Below, in pieces: positions 50,781-63,690 of a stretch of DNA of 64,000 nt. A program made the position numbers and the translations under genes. Source of the stretch: Oxyruncus cristatus (Eukaryota; Chordata; Aves; Passeriformes; Cotingidae). The notes beneath the pieces were generated by a model. That model saw only the letters and a program-made list of their open reading frames with translations, had not been told where the DNA came from and ran no database searches. Each line of letters opens with the position of its first letter. Position 1 is the first letter of the stretch. Location of the stretch: the NCBI GenBank assembly GCA_013399855.1, contig VXAY01005956.1:1533319-1597318 (forward strand). The letters are read 5' to 3'.

Positions 50781-53700
50781 GAAAATAATTTTATTCAGCC
50801 ATCAAAAAAAGTCTGGGTTAGGTCCATTTTTGATCTTTCCCAAGCTGGTTCTTCCACATCAATTGAAAGCAGTATTCTCAGACTATCTTAAGATCGACTT
50901 TGTAGAATAATCACACTTGTCCAAGCTTCAAAATTTTTTCCTAATATGAAAATGACCTGGACTCTAGTCTGGCTGATGCAATGAAACTCACTGTGTCATG
51001 CTGTTCTCCGCTGTAAAGCAACATCAGTTTCTTATTTTACTTTCAAACCACACTGGAACTTCTGTGTGAGAGTCTGATGATATAAAGTATTCATTCAAAA
51101 AAGAAAAAGGCTCAAAAAGAAAGGTTAGGCTGAGCTGTAAGAAAATTAAGTACCAATGCACAAACAAGGACAGATATTCAAAGGGGGAAAACAGAATTTT
51201 AAATGAAAAAGCCTGTCAAGTATTCAAGAATTAATTAAGAATAGATCTAAAGTAGATGAATATTCTACTTGAGTGGCTGTACTATCATCAAACTTTTGCT
51301 AATAAAGCAGCCATTTCTTCTGACACTATCTCCTAAAGATTGATACTTCTTAGATTATAGCTGCTCTACCACTTCTTAATTGAAAAGGTATTTTGTGATC
51401 CTGTAGTCCGGAGCACAAAAATGTGTGTTATTTCAGTACTGCCCTATAACATAAAAGACACTGCTAAAATTGATGCACTTTCATCACAGCCTGGAGATTC
51501 TTCAGACAACTGGGTTGCAGAAGAACCAAAAAGTCCCCATACAACAGCTGGTTTCACAAATTTGTGTGATGACTTCTTTATGTACATATGTCAGACTCCC
51601 GGACAGAAGAACAGTAGGTATGAAGTTGGTTTGTGAATATTTTGCTTATTGCAGGCAACCAAGTTAATCTTTGCAAGTTCAGCTGGTGTATGGACACCAA
51701 GAGTAACCAGATCCAACCGATCTTATTGGACTCCTGATATAAATCAGCTACCAGGCTTGGTTTATTTTACAGGACTTTCTGATCCCTCTCCATCAGACAG
51801 AGCTAGACACAACCTTAGGTCAAGGTTTCACAAATACCTGTGCAGGAAAGTGTGCAAGTATCTGGCTGGCAGAAAGCTGCCAATCAGCTCTGCAGTTTTA
51901 AATATTTTAAGAGCTTCTTAAAGTAAAAATAATGCAAATTGCCTTTCCTCTGATCCATGGCAGGGAACAAACCTTTCTTTTTTTTTGCTTTTAATAAGCC
52001 TGGTAAACGAAGTGTAACCATACCTGCTAAATTACCTAACTGATGATCTCCTGGCACAGAGAAGCATTTCTGTCTAATAAAAACAAAACTGCCCATTGTG
52101 GGACATTTTGCATTAGGCTCAGAGGAGAGCAGGGAGTAGAGTTTCCTGCCCTGATTTTGATGCTCTCTACAGGAATTGCCCTCTGGCCCCCTTGGCAGGA
52201 ACTCCATGACCCAGCTGAGCTTTCTACTGAATAGCTCAGTGGGGTGCAGGAGCCAGTTGCATGGCTTCACATGGTGCAGAAAGCTGTGGAGATTTTCTCC
52301 TGAACAGCACCTCGGCCATTTTGAAACATCTGCAATAGCTACTATTCAGGGGATGGAGGGAGGGGGGAAGAAATTCTCCAGCTGTTACGTCTCTGCTGAT
52401 TTTTTAAATTTTTTTTTTTTTTATTCCCATCTACTGCCCTCATGATGATTTTGAAGGACACCAAATGGTTTCCATTATTTAGAATGAAATAACATCTGCT
52501 CAACAAATATTGTTAGTCCTTGGGAAGCACCTCATTCAAGCAGCAGCTCTCCTTACAACACTTTATTTCATATTGCGTTCAGAGGACAGTCTCACAGACA
52601 CACTAGAGAAGGCAAGGGGGGATAGTAGAAATAGCTGCAAATAAAAAATGAGGGTGGTGTTGGAAGAAAGGATCTTGTTCTGTAGTTGAAGAAGGTGGGT
52701 AGACCATGTCCCCTACTCGTAGGGTAACTCAAGAGGAAAAATGACCTCTCTACTCTGCACCAGCTAATACACCAAGAGGGAAAACTGTTGCAGGGAGGTG
52801 AACATGCTGGGAGAGGGCATGTGAGCAGATGGACATGAGGTCAGTAGCATGGAATAAATCCAAAGAGATCAGTTTTGAGTTTTATTTAGACTTGAACTGA
52901 AAGTTAAGAAAGAGAAATGGAAGTTATTGAGCCCCGCTTTCTTCGGACAGGAAAGAAAATCAGCGCGGAGCACTGAATTGTAAAGATCAGACGTCACATT
53001 TCTGATACACAGGTTGCTGCTGAAATCAAAATGTCCTTTTAGGTTGTGATTTCTCTCACAACACATTTCGTAGAGCAGACTAGCTCAATAATCCAAAAAC
53101 CAGGTGGCATTTAACATAGTAGCTTGGGTGCTGACAAACCACAACCCACATACTTGCTGGACTGGGCTCCATGACCTAGTGAAACACACTCAAGTATCTA
53201 TTTCACCAGTTTAATTAAAATGTTAAAAATCACATGAGAATATGCCTGCCTACTATGTGGAAAGCTATATCCATTTTCATTTTGCTACTATCAGCATCAT
53301 TCGGATGAGGAATTAAAGAAAGAAATATGATCATGTGGAGGTATAATCCAGCATTAAACTGATCTAGGGGCATACTTTTTAGCCTTATTATTTCTTTTTG
53401 TTTAGAGGACAAGTGATTTAACAAGATCACCAACATTTCAATTTACTGGAGGTTGACTAATCCTGCAATTCCTCAGCACCTGTCAGAAGGGCACTGAAGA
53501 CTTCCCAGGACCTGCCTGTGGAGATGCAGTCATCAAATTGCGAGAGAAAGCACAGACATCTGTACAGATGACCTCAGAAGAGATCTTTGTAACAGATAAA
53601 CCCAGGAGTTATTTATTATACTTCTGGTGAATAACTATTTAACCAGATTGAGGGTAATTTTTGGACTGGAGATAACATCTATCTAATGCTTATACATATA

Positions 53701-56280
53701 ATTCCTGTGTGATCTCAAGTTGTATCATTTGTACGTATTTGTACAGTCATTATAAAGCTTGTATGTTTAATGTTATCTACACCTTCATGTAATGTGCCAG
53801 ATGACGTAACCTGCAGTATTTAAAGACACCATGACATTGAAAGGTCTATTTCCACAGCTATTAAAAACTGTTTAGAGGCACATAAAGCAATATAGTCAGA
53901 CTGTTAAAAAGAAGCCTTCCAAAGTCTATGGTTTTTTAAATGTTGATTCTATAACACTGTGCCAATTGTTACAGATTTTGATTAGTGAACAGGGGACTAC
54001 TAAGTTTTTTACTTGGTAATTCATAGTGTTTACAGCCTCAAAAGAAAAGCAGAAGACATTTCTCAGCTGCTTGAAAACCACAAAATTCGTAACACATAGT
54101 TGAAAAGTCTTATCTTTAACAGTCACCTCTGGCTCTTGTTTGTTTGCACATCTAAACTGTATTTTGAGTAGGTAAAAAGCCTCAGATGCTATGTGAATTT
54201 TTAAAATAATACCTCGAAAATGTCGATTTTACATTTCTGCTAGCATTTCACAGCCGTATTTTACTTTAGATTACATTAGAGCATATCGGTGCGTTACACG
54301 ATTTTAACATTTACAGCTGTGTTTAGAGGAATAGCTGAAAAAAAAATGTGTTTTAAAGGACAGCCTGCTGCAAAGGAAGAAACTTGACCCCACGAACACA
54401 CAACAAATCAGGTTGCCGGTAACCTCAAATTCACACCTAAACCAGCTCGCTGGCTGCTCCTGCGAGGAAGGCATGTGCCTCCATGGGCTTCAGCCTCTCC
54501 TCCATGTAACGCATCCAACAGCAGAGGAACCTCATTAACAGCAAAACCTGGGGACACTGTTGCCAAAGTTCACCCCGTGGCGCCCGCCCGTGCCAACACA
54601 CGGCCTTTAACTTGCGGACTGAAGGCTTTTCGTGGCGAACGAGTGTTTCAGAAGACAAAACAGAAGAAACAATAACTGAAGCGAGGGCAGAAAACACAAA
54701 AGCCCCAACGAGCAGCGGGAGCAGCAGGCACAGCAGAGGTACCAACAGACTGACGATCAGCTCTCCAAGCCATTCACATTAATGAGCTCTAGAAATGTGG
54801 GGGCCCACTGTATTAATATCCATTACATAATGTGCTTCCTACCCCAGTAAATAGAGGATTCAGGATGCCTGGGGTATAGACAGTCTCTAACCGAAGATAA
54901 TGGGCCCAAACTGATTTTAGACACAGGTCCCTTTCCCTGGAGACAGTTCCTAATGATCTCCAATGTTACAAAGGCATGACAAAAATATAAAGCAGTCACA
55001 TTAGCCCAGATAGATCTTTTACAATTACCTTGACTCCTGAAAGTAGTCCATCATATCTTATTCGCAAAATTTGTATTTTTCCCTGTTTGCAAGTACGTAG
55101 CTTTGGTTCATTGTACTATAAAAGGAATATACATTTATTTTTTATAGGCACACCAAAATGTCTTAGATAAAAGAAGCTAATGCTTCTCAAAGGCTGTTCT
55201 TAATTTTACTTTTCTTTTCTAATAGTTAATTGTACCATGAGTGTTTTATCAAATTATACTACTGGAAATTGCTAATATCACAAATGCAAATTATAATGGA
55301 TGTGGATGTTTTCTAAATACAGGTTCCAATTTGATATTTACTCATGCTGGAAACTCTGGAAAGGCTTTGCTTCCTATTTGCACTCGTCTCCATGCAAGTA
55401 GGTGAGGTTCTGTCCCAAAACAAATTAGTATTTTGTCAGCCACACCATCAAATTAAAACATTTCTTTATGCTTGTGAGACTGAAAGCCACAATTTTCAAA
55501 CATTAATTACATTCACTGGTGGTAGGCAGTGCATACATACACAGATACATTAAGAAGTTGGCAGCTTTCCAAAAACGCCTAGCAGCCCCAAAAAATTAAA
55601 CAGTTGTAATTTATAAAGAATGATCCGAGTTTTAAGAAAATAAGAACTTTTTTGTTCAGCGGCGTTTTTTAAACATAGCATGAAGAAAAATAACCTTGCT
55701 TCCTGGCAAAACCTGCAGAGGGAAATAGAGCTTCTGAAACATCCAGGAATGCGCTGGTTTTGATAGCTCTCATTGAAACCATCAGCATCTGATAAGAAGG
55801 AACACAACAAAACCCCTGTGTTTTTCTCTTAATGACCCTTCTCACCCCTGTAAAACTCAGCTGGAGCTGTGCCACCTATGGCAGGGGAAGCTGGTGATAC
55901 TCCCTGTGGGAGATCCACCACAAGACCTCATGGACATGCACCACCCAAGAAAACTCAGCAGGAAGCTCACCCCAAAGCCAGCACTTCCCTGTACCACGTT
56001 ACAGAGCACTCAGTCATGCCACAAAGGCAACCAGCAAAGCCAAAACCAGCAGATCCTCCGTCCTTACTCCTGGTTACCTGCTTATGCCTCCATGTGTACA
56101 TTTTCCGATATCCCTTGAATCAACTGAACCAGTACAGCCATGAAAGAAACAGGCAAAGGGGACTGATGGTTGAGGGTGACAGAACAACAAAATCTGTTGG
56201 GGTTCTGCTGTTTAACTAAAATATCTGACAAAAGATCTGGTGATAAAGCATGTAAGGATGATGAAATAAAGTTATGGACA
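50781..56280. other. Plain intron, nothing recognised
   Basis: Contains a T-rich tract at 52400-52423. ORFs reach 128 codons (51884-52270, minus) but none has recognisable content. Confidence 0.45.
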
Positions 56281-56289
56281 TGGGGCATG

Positions 56290-56970
56290 TAAGGCACTGA
56301 GCTGTTCTGCTGAGTGACCCAGTGCTAAAGATGCAGAGACGTGTTTACTTGTCCATTCCCCAACAAGAAGGACCCTTCTCCTCTTTACATGAGTTACTTC
56401 ATAACTCCACATCCCTGCCTGTGGAGCCCCCTCGCTGGAGCCCTCGGGCAGTCACACACCCGGCCTGGCCTGCCCAGATGCTTGGCAGGGTTTGTCTGCC
56501 TGAAGTGACAGACGTGGCATATTTGACAAGCTGTAGAAGAAAACTTCCCTTTGCACAAGACCAGCAGAGCCATCTGTGTGCTTGCACCAGCAGCCAGTCT
56601 CCAGGTGTGAGAGGCACTGGTGCTGTGCAGGCAGGACTGTGGCTGCTCAGCGTGTGGCTGCCCAGGGCTGGCTGCCCACAAGTCACCTCTCAGCCAGCAA
56701 GTCCAGATCAGCCTGTCCCCCTGGAAGGGACCCCAGGGAACATCCCTGGGGTATCTGCCAGCTTCCCCTCCTGCTCACAGCGTGCTGGGCCAGGCAAAGC
56801 ACACAGGGAACCCACAGTTAGCACTAACGTGGGTTGCAGCTCTGCTGGGATGTTTGTTGCCTGTGTTGCAGGCAAAACCCACCACCAGCCAATCAGTACC
56901 TACCACACCAGAACTGGTGTGTGCACCAAATTAATTGTCGCAGCAATTAGTCCTGGGCTCTAACGACTAT
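56290..56970. other. GC-richer patch carrying the longest ORF in the window
   Basis: A 213-codon frame on the plus strand (56322-56963) overlaps 81-104-codon frames on both strands. The predicted protein is rich in S, P, C and T with no domain, signal peptide or repeat that I recognise. Its start has no promoter or splice context that I can see. Higher local G+C lowers stop-codon frequency and is enough to explain it. I therefore do not call it a gene. Confidence 0.4.
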
Positions 56971-57803
56971 TTGATTGTAGGGCAGATCTGGATTCCCTGC
57001 TCAAGCCTGATTGAGTCAAAGGAATTAATATCAACAACAAAAAGATCTGGCTGTGTGTTTGTATATTTTGTTCTAATAATGCTCCAGGACAAACTCAGAG
57101 GAACGACATCTGCAATATTTACAGTGACAAAGTGCTAGCATAATGTGCCTCTCTCTGTGCTGAACAATTTGTAAATGTCTCATTAAAATGTACTTTTTGT
57201 TTCTTCCCTTTTCACCTTAAGCTGGTTTGTCTCCTTGGTTTTCACCACTTTGTGGGAGAAAATGTCAAACTGCACAGTATCAAAACAGCCACTCTAGTTT
57301 TTCAGTTTTTAAGACATCCTTAGCTGCATTATTCTGACACATTCTGTGGTCAAAGAAATGGTTTTGAAATTCATGTGTTTAGAATGATTTGACATTTACA
57401 TTTTATTTTGTTTATTTCTAGGACAAGCTACTTATAACAGCTCCAGTTATCTCTAATGACAGAAACCAGCTATGACTTAATATAAGCAAATATTGTATCC
57501 TCACAGTTTGCTGTGGTAACACATTCTATTACTACATGCTTACACTTAAAATACTGGAATAGAGGTGAAATGCATCTTCAATCTATTTCAGAGAAGTGAG
57601 AGGAAAAATTATGTCAGATGGAATCCAAACAAACCTAATGAGTAATTTAAAAAGTTATGGAGGAGAAACACACATGTCTGGTATTGCATGTCCAGAAAAT
57701 ACCTTTAAATGGCTTTATTACTTGCCATCTGTTTTGCTATTTTCCCTCAGTTTTTATATACTTTTATAAAAATTCTGCTTATATATATGCACCACATTAG
57801 TCT

Positions 57804-58340
57804 TTACAGGAATGAATCAAATATAACAGGCAAAAGGTACTTTATTTTTATATGAAAGGTATATCCAGAAATAGAGTGTAAAAAAGGTAGGGATGCAGGA
57901 CTGTTCTTGTCCATTGAATAATCCATTTTATACATCCAATAAACTGACCAAGGAAACTGAGCATGCCTCCAGCCAGGCGAAGTTTTACTATTCTCCCATG
58001 AAACATCCACCCACTCTGTTCCTGTTACATTTCTTTGCAGCTTCTGATTGCAGGAGAATATAAAAATTGTAACTAGGTAAGACTGAAATGAAGCAGGGAT
58101 AGAGCAAAGCCATAAAATCGGGATACAAACTTTCCCAAAGTTTGAAGGTGTTTGAACCCAAGATTTTGGCTCAGAACCATCCTTAATTTGAAGCAGCATC
58201 TGGCAGGCCAAATGCTCTGCAAACGCTGGCACCATGAAGGATGTAGTCTCATGCGACACCGCGTGTTGGAAGGAACGCTTCCTCCGCGGAGGGTCGCACG
58301 GGAAGGGTGGGTGCAGCAAAGCTGGGAGCTGCAGCTGCAT
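57804..58340 (-). other. 178-codon ORF, probably chance
   Basis: This is the longest minus-strand frame, on the same strand as AFF2. The protein (starting MQLQLPALLHPPFPCDPP) has no recognised domain and does not resemble any AFF2 region. It is not bounded by convincing splice sites. One frame of this size is not surprising in 64 kb read six ways. Confidence 0.25.
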
Positions 58341-58589
58341 GGAGGGACCCAGCTCCCACCATCCCCGTGGTGCTCACTTCAAAGGAGAAAAGACCTCCTG
58401 CTTGGGTTCACATAGCACTTGTCCCCCCTGCTGATCCTCCTGTTCTCACCCTATTCTCTTCCAGGGCCCTAAACCCCACCCCGACTCAGGGTCACCACTG
58501 CTAAGGAGCTGGATCTCCACGGCTCCTGCCAAGCCAGGCGCTGTGTCCTGAACCAGCAGAGCCCATTACTGCATGCCAGGAGCCTTTTC

Positions 58590-58705
58590 ATGCCTGATTT
58601 TCAAAAGCATTTAGGTGCCTAAGGCATAGAGGAAATCTCAAGAGCACATCAAGTCTGGTGCTCCCAGTAACTTGGAAAGTCCTGAGCATTTCTGAAAACC
58701 TCACT
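58590..58705. repeat. Palindromic repeat remnant (third subtype)
   Basis: CCTGATTTTCAAAAGCATTT then AGGTGCCTAA at the left and GAGCATTTCTGAAAACCTC at the right are rough inverted complements about 70 bases apart. This layout matches another palindromic element I recall from bird and turtle DNA ('gattttcagaggtgctgagcaccc'). Diverged; family name unknown. Confidence 0.4.
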
Positions 58706-59382
58706 CAGCATCTTACATAGACACACAAGCTTGGTCTTCAAGCCTTAAACTTGAAATTTTCTGGTTTCACCCAAAACAGACAGATGCTTTATCTTGGTAT
58801 TGGTGAATTTAGTGATAAATGATACTTAATTATAGCTGCAAAAGCTATCTGTGTATTTTAACAGTTTGGATGCTGCTGAAAATAAGTGGTTTATTAACTG
58901 CTGTGAGGAACATTTCACAATAGGATCTGCATTTTTCTAGAACTCTGTAATTAAACTATGCGCTAACGTGACCACAACATTTTTAAACAGCTGGCACATG
59001 GAGCTGAAAAAATAATTAGTTTTCAATAAAAAAAAGTTGCTTTTTATTACCCAGGCAAAGTTCTCCAGTGACTTTTAAGGATCTGCCAAGTGAAATTCAA
59101 AAATGAAAATAGAGTCTCTATGCTGGCTGTTAGCCAAGCTGAATGAAACACGAACACACTGATTTGTGCCAAATATTAGACATGCTGAACTGAGGCAAAG
59201 TGGTTAAGTATCTGCCCAGGTTGAATGTTACACAAAGCAGTGTATCCACCCCCCTCCCCCCGAAAAAACGCTGTACTTGGGGCGGGGCCCCATCGCTGCG
59301 GCTTTCACACGTTACAGCCTTCTTCTCCCAGCAGTCAGGAAATGAAAAAGTGGTTCAGAAGACAAACTGAAATGTTCTCTAC

Positions 59383-59690
59383 GAGAAGCCGAGACCCTTG
59401 GCAGCAAACCCTATACACACACACATATAAATATATATATATATATTTGGGTTTAACAGTTACATAATTAGGGGTAGGGCAAAGAGAACATGGTAACAAG
59501 TTGGAGGGTGCAGCCTGAAGGCACCACCACGGGCATCACACGAGGAGTGAGAGCACAACTTCTGCACAAGGACGGGCTGCAGGAGAAAGCCCCAAAGGCA
59601 GCAGTGTCTCTGTTTTACCACTTTCGCTTCGCTGATAGAAAGGGAACCTGGGAGACTTTTTATTTCATGTTATCAAATCTATAATCCCCA
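59383..59690. repeat. Diverged direct duplication, copy A
   Basis: Core 59443-59491 matches 59926-59974 in copy B at about 84% (about 8 mismatches in 49 by eye), including ATAATTA and GGGTAGGG. Collinear weaker matches continue left (AGAAGCCGAGACC against AGAAGCTGGGACC) and right (TTTCGCTTCGCTGAT against TTTCTCATTGCTTGATG; TTATCAAATC..AATCCCC against TTATCATCAC..AATTCCC). This copy also holds a CA/TA microsatellite (59412-59447) that copy B lacks. Confidence 0.5.
59412..59447. repeat. CA then TA dinucleotide repeat
   Basis: CTATACACACACACAT followed by ATAAATATATATATATAT. In copy B of the duplication the matching place reads only CCTATATATTTG, so the repeat appears to have expanded in this copy. 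Confidence 0.85.
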
Positions 59691-59892
59691 CAGCTGTACC
59701 TGGGAATGAGCCTTAGAGATCTTAACCGCTCAGATAATGGCTTTTTATGCGGTTCTTCCCAACACTCTTCCAGAAAACTCCCCTTGCATTTATATTAATG
59801 ATAATGTCTTTAAATACAGGCAACCCACACAGAATAAGGGAACCACGAAAAGCATGTGACTTCACTGGAATGTGCTAAAACAAGAAGCTGTA

Positions 59893-60170
59893 TAAGAAGC
59901 TGGGACCTTTTGCAGAAAAACCTATATATTTGATTTTAACTGTTAAATAATTATGGGTAGGGGAAAGCAAACCCAGCAACAAATACAAGATGGCACTCTC
60001 AGACAAACAGGTACATGAAAGCTACAGCAATTTATGGATATATTGAAAGTCTTCTCAGACTTGCCAGGTGTCTCAAGCTTTCTCATTGCTTGATGAAAGG
60101 TGAAAAGATAAAAATTAAGAGAGGTTGTGATGTCTTCCCATCTCCATTTTATCATCACCCTTTAATTCCC
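59893..60170. repeat. Diverged direct duplication, copy B
   Basis: Same orientation as copy A, offset about 480-510 bases. The core reads ATATATTTGATTTTAACTG then TTAAATAATTATGGGTAGGG. Either a local tandem duplication or two insertions of one unknown repeat would give this pattern; collinear matches over about 280 bases favour duplication. Confidence 0.5.
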
Positions 60171-61183
60171 AAAAACTTTAAGAAAGCTTATTATTTATCA
60201 TTCACGGCTATTGGGAACTCACAGGGTCAGTTCTTCCAAGTTATACAGTGGAATTACAACTGGCAACTGAGTGCTTATCTGAAAACACCAAATACTCCTT
60301 GATTCAAGCCAGGACCTAAAGGTACTTTGGCCCATTCCACTCCACAGCTGCTATAAGAGTTATTTTTACAGTACAGCTTGTCTGTTGATTTACTACTATT
60401 GTTAAATGAATGCTAAAATTTGCTTAAACATTTGTGTTTGAACTTGAGGGAAAAATAGCTTCGTTAGCAAAGGTTGAGTCTAATAAAATGGAAATAGGCC
60501 GTCTGCCCCCCAACACCCCCACTTACCAGCTCTTAACAATTAGGCAAACTGTGGTAGATGAGTTCCAAGGACAGGGGAAAAAGAGGCAGATTTGTATTTC
60601 ATGCTCCAATAGGGATAATTACCATGCTATTGTTAATTTAACATATAAATAAAAGCAGAATGGAAATATATTTCAGAGTTAGAGTATTCTATCGGGTCCC
60701 CTTTCACAGCACAATGCTAAAGAAAGCCAAACCTGGAACCAGTTACTTCAATATATATTTTAATTAAAACACATGGGCTATTTTCAGGTGGATAAAATCA
60801 CAGTGGATTCAATGGCAAAGGACTGACTGAAGCTGCATTTGCACACTGAGTAACCTGGTGCTAAATCATTGCAGCAAAGGTGCTCAGTCCAGAAGGCTTT
60901 CAAGTATCACAAGTAAAATAAGTCTGGGTTGCTTAAGTTCTTACAGCTGATCCCCTTTCATGGAAAAAGCCAATTACAGATCACAGATGTCTAGACTAAT
61001 CCTTTTAAATATCACAGAGGCAGGAAATAATGTGAAAGTGCAATAAATGACAATTTGTATAGCTTGGGTAGGGGTGGAATAAGACGGCACATGAAAAACA
61101 AACACAAAAAGGCTCGAACCTACAAAGGAAAAATAAAGGCTTATATAAACATTCAAGCTCAGTATAGCAAGACTGGAGACCAC

Positions 61184-61230
61184 GGGCTAGATCCTGTTCT
61201 GATTTACAGCCTGTAAATCCCTTTCAACTG
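61184..61230. repeat. Partial palindromic sauropsid repeat
   Basis: GGGCTAGATCCTGTTCTGAT then TTACAGCCTGTAAATCC follows the arm plan of the palindromic family (gggccagatcctg.tctgatttaca). One arm only. Confidence 0.45.
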
Positions 61231-63640
61231 CATGAAGAAAAATTAAGCACAGAATGTCTGTCTGCTCTATTGAATTACTTATTCCTCCTCCTTTCACCTC
61301 CTTCCCCTTTATTTCAACACTGCATTTTATCCTAACTTTACTATAATTTCTGAAATTTATTTTAAACCAGGGAAAGAAAAATTCTGTTTTCTAATAGTGT
61401 CTGCATCTTTCCAAGGCATATGTCTGGTAATTAGCATGGTGGGATCATTAGCATAAATATACAAAGAAATTTGATTTTAGAACACGAATACCATTTTTGC
61501 TACGGAGCAATATAGGACAGGTGACAGGCCCAGCTGGGAAACCTCTTTTTCATTTTTCTGTGACCACAAATCAGACATCTTGGGCTCACAGCAGGACAGG
61601 CTCTACTGGCAGTAATTGGCACCATCTGTAGCTGTCAGAGCAGTGCCTGGCATTCCAGCATTTCATCTTTCCAGTCAAGGCATTCATCACTAGTCCAAAA
61701 CTCAGCCAGCTGACACTGAAAGATTAACTTGCATTGATTTGCTTGGATAAGCTCGCCTGTGCCTCAGTTGGTACTGAACGTTCCTGTTAAATAGCCATCA
61801 CCATCACAAGATGTTTACAAGGTGATTGTCTACTTAGCTTTTTCCATTCCCTTTCTTGGTCCTAATGTGTTTTCAATTATTATAATTTAAGAGACAGCGA
61901 ATTAAAAGAAAGGAAAGTGAACGCAGCCAGCAATCAGAGAGCGAGACTTAATGAAAGGATTAGAAACTCACAGCCGTGGCTGTTTACTGGTCTTAAATGA
62001 GCAGCTTCTCCCACCCCCGTGTGTGTCATGAGACAGAACTTGTTGATTTGGGGGTTCAGCAACAGACCGAGTCTCCTCCAGCTGTCAGTTTGCATGATAA
62101 AACTAAACGAAACCGTTATTATTTCCAAATGCAATTTTCCAGTTCTTGGGTAATTTGGTTTACATTTTCCAGGAAAGCTTTATGGCAGCTACACCAGATG
62201 CAAAGTTCAACCTCTTTCTCTTAATCAACTAACGCCATAGCTACTTACCAATGTTTTTAAGCCTCTGATGTGTTCAAAGCCCACAGCCTAATTTTTCACA
62301 GTCATACAAGGGTCATTACCATTTCAATTTAGAAACCTAATGTATCCTGTGGAATGTTTTGGGGTGAACAGATTGCAGTTTGAAAGTTAAAAATTCATGT
62401 CTGTTTTAGCAAATGGCAGATAAATATAAGGACCTCCCAGGCAAACCTAAGACAGTGAAAATTTCTGAGTCTCACATAAATGACAATCCTCTTTCTTGAA
62501 AATGAAAGCAATGATTCTTCTGTGAGTAAATAAAGGGGATTATTTGAGGGCTTTTTAATCACCTGTTATAGCTCTATCAAAATCCTGCTCAGAAATCCCT
62601 ATTACTTCTCTCTCCTAGGCATCTCCTTATTAACAGCTTATCCCCCATAGCACAGGTGATGTGTCAGAGCCCACACAACACGTCCATATAGGGCTCGTTG
62701 GTACTTTTACATATTTGAGGCCTTCTCTGCAAATCCATGCCAGACCAAAAGCTCCATCATCTCAAGTTTCATTCCACACCCATTTGGGGATGAAACTGTA
62801 AGGGCTGACAATGCAGAGGTACCTGCTAATGCCACCTGTATGAATTGGCTCATTGGAGCAGGGCCTGCTCACCTGGTGGCAAACCCCAAGGTCTGTCTTT
62901 GGGGGTGGCAACCCTGTCTGGGCACGAGAGCTCTGCAAGGCCAAGAACTACCAAAAAGAAGTTCAACTTTGCATGAGGAACAAAACACACAGGAGAAGGT
63001 GATGCTGTGTCAGGAACATGAAAGCAGACAAAATGGAGGCTCAGTCAGGGGCCTATGGCTCCCAGCAGAGATGAACTTGTGCTCCTCAAGGTGATTCATT
63101 TTGCCCCTAAAAACAGGGTATTTTAGATAAAAGGGCATATTGTGGCTATGATTAGTGGTGCCTGTCCCAACTCTGACATGGACTGCCCTGACAACATCTC
63201 CTAACCTTAGAAACACATGTTAAACCAGGCTCATAACTTAGTGGGGTCTGTCAGTTTTTTGCATATAAAAATAGCAGTTTTCTCTCTTTTTACAATGAAG
63301 ACAGGATGTACAGTACTTCATCAAACAGAAATGAACTCAAATAGCTTATATAAATTACATCTATTTTCAACTATCTTTGCTAAAAACATTTCATCTACTA
63401 CAGAACACTCATGAGTGTTTGCAACACATCTGTGGAATAAAAAAAGAGTTAAGCATAAAAGGGTATTAAGTCATCTGTTTCAGAGGGATTTTTGTATTAG
63501 ATCTTGTTCATTTATTAAGTGTAATGTGATAGAGGCCAGATGATTAATACAGTGTGGTGGGAGTGATGTAACAGGAAAGATAAAAACGGATATCATAAGC
63601 AGAGAAGAGGACAGGGATGTGGAGGGGTACACAGGAGGGT
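61231..63640. other. Plain intron, nothing recognised
   Basis: ORFs are at most 84 codons; no RNA gene or repeat identified. A minus-strand GTAAGT near 62245 has no open exon behind it. Confidence 0.45.
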
Positions 63641-63646
63641 TGGGAT

Positions 63647-63690
63647 AAGGAGGTTAGTGTTTACAGTGTCTGAGTGTGACTAACCTCCTT
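63647..63690. other. Perfect hairpin, 12-bp stem
   Basis: AAGGAGGTTAGT (63647-63658) is exactly complementary to ACTAACCTCCTT (63679-63690), with a 20-nt loop. It is the longest perfect inverted repeat I found. The stem is too short for a typical pre-microRNA and has no terminator-like T-run. Confidence 0.65.

Noticed and set aside
56322..56963. 213-codon plus-strand ORF as a protein gene
   Set aside because: No recognised domain, no promoter or splice framing; overlapping frames on both strands show it follows from local GC content.
57804..58340. 178-codon minus-strand ORF as a missing AFF2 exon
   Set aside because: It lacks the AFF2 PTAYVRPMDG motif and any AFF2-like sequence and is not bounded by good splice sites.
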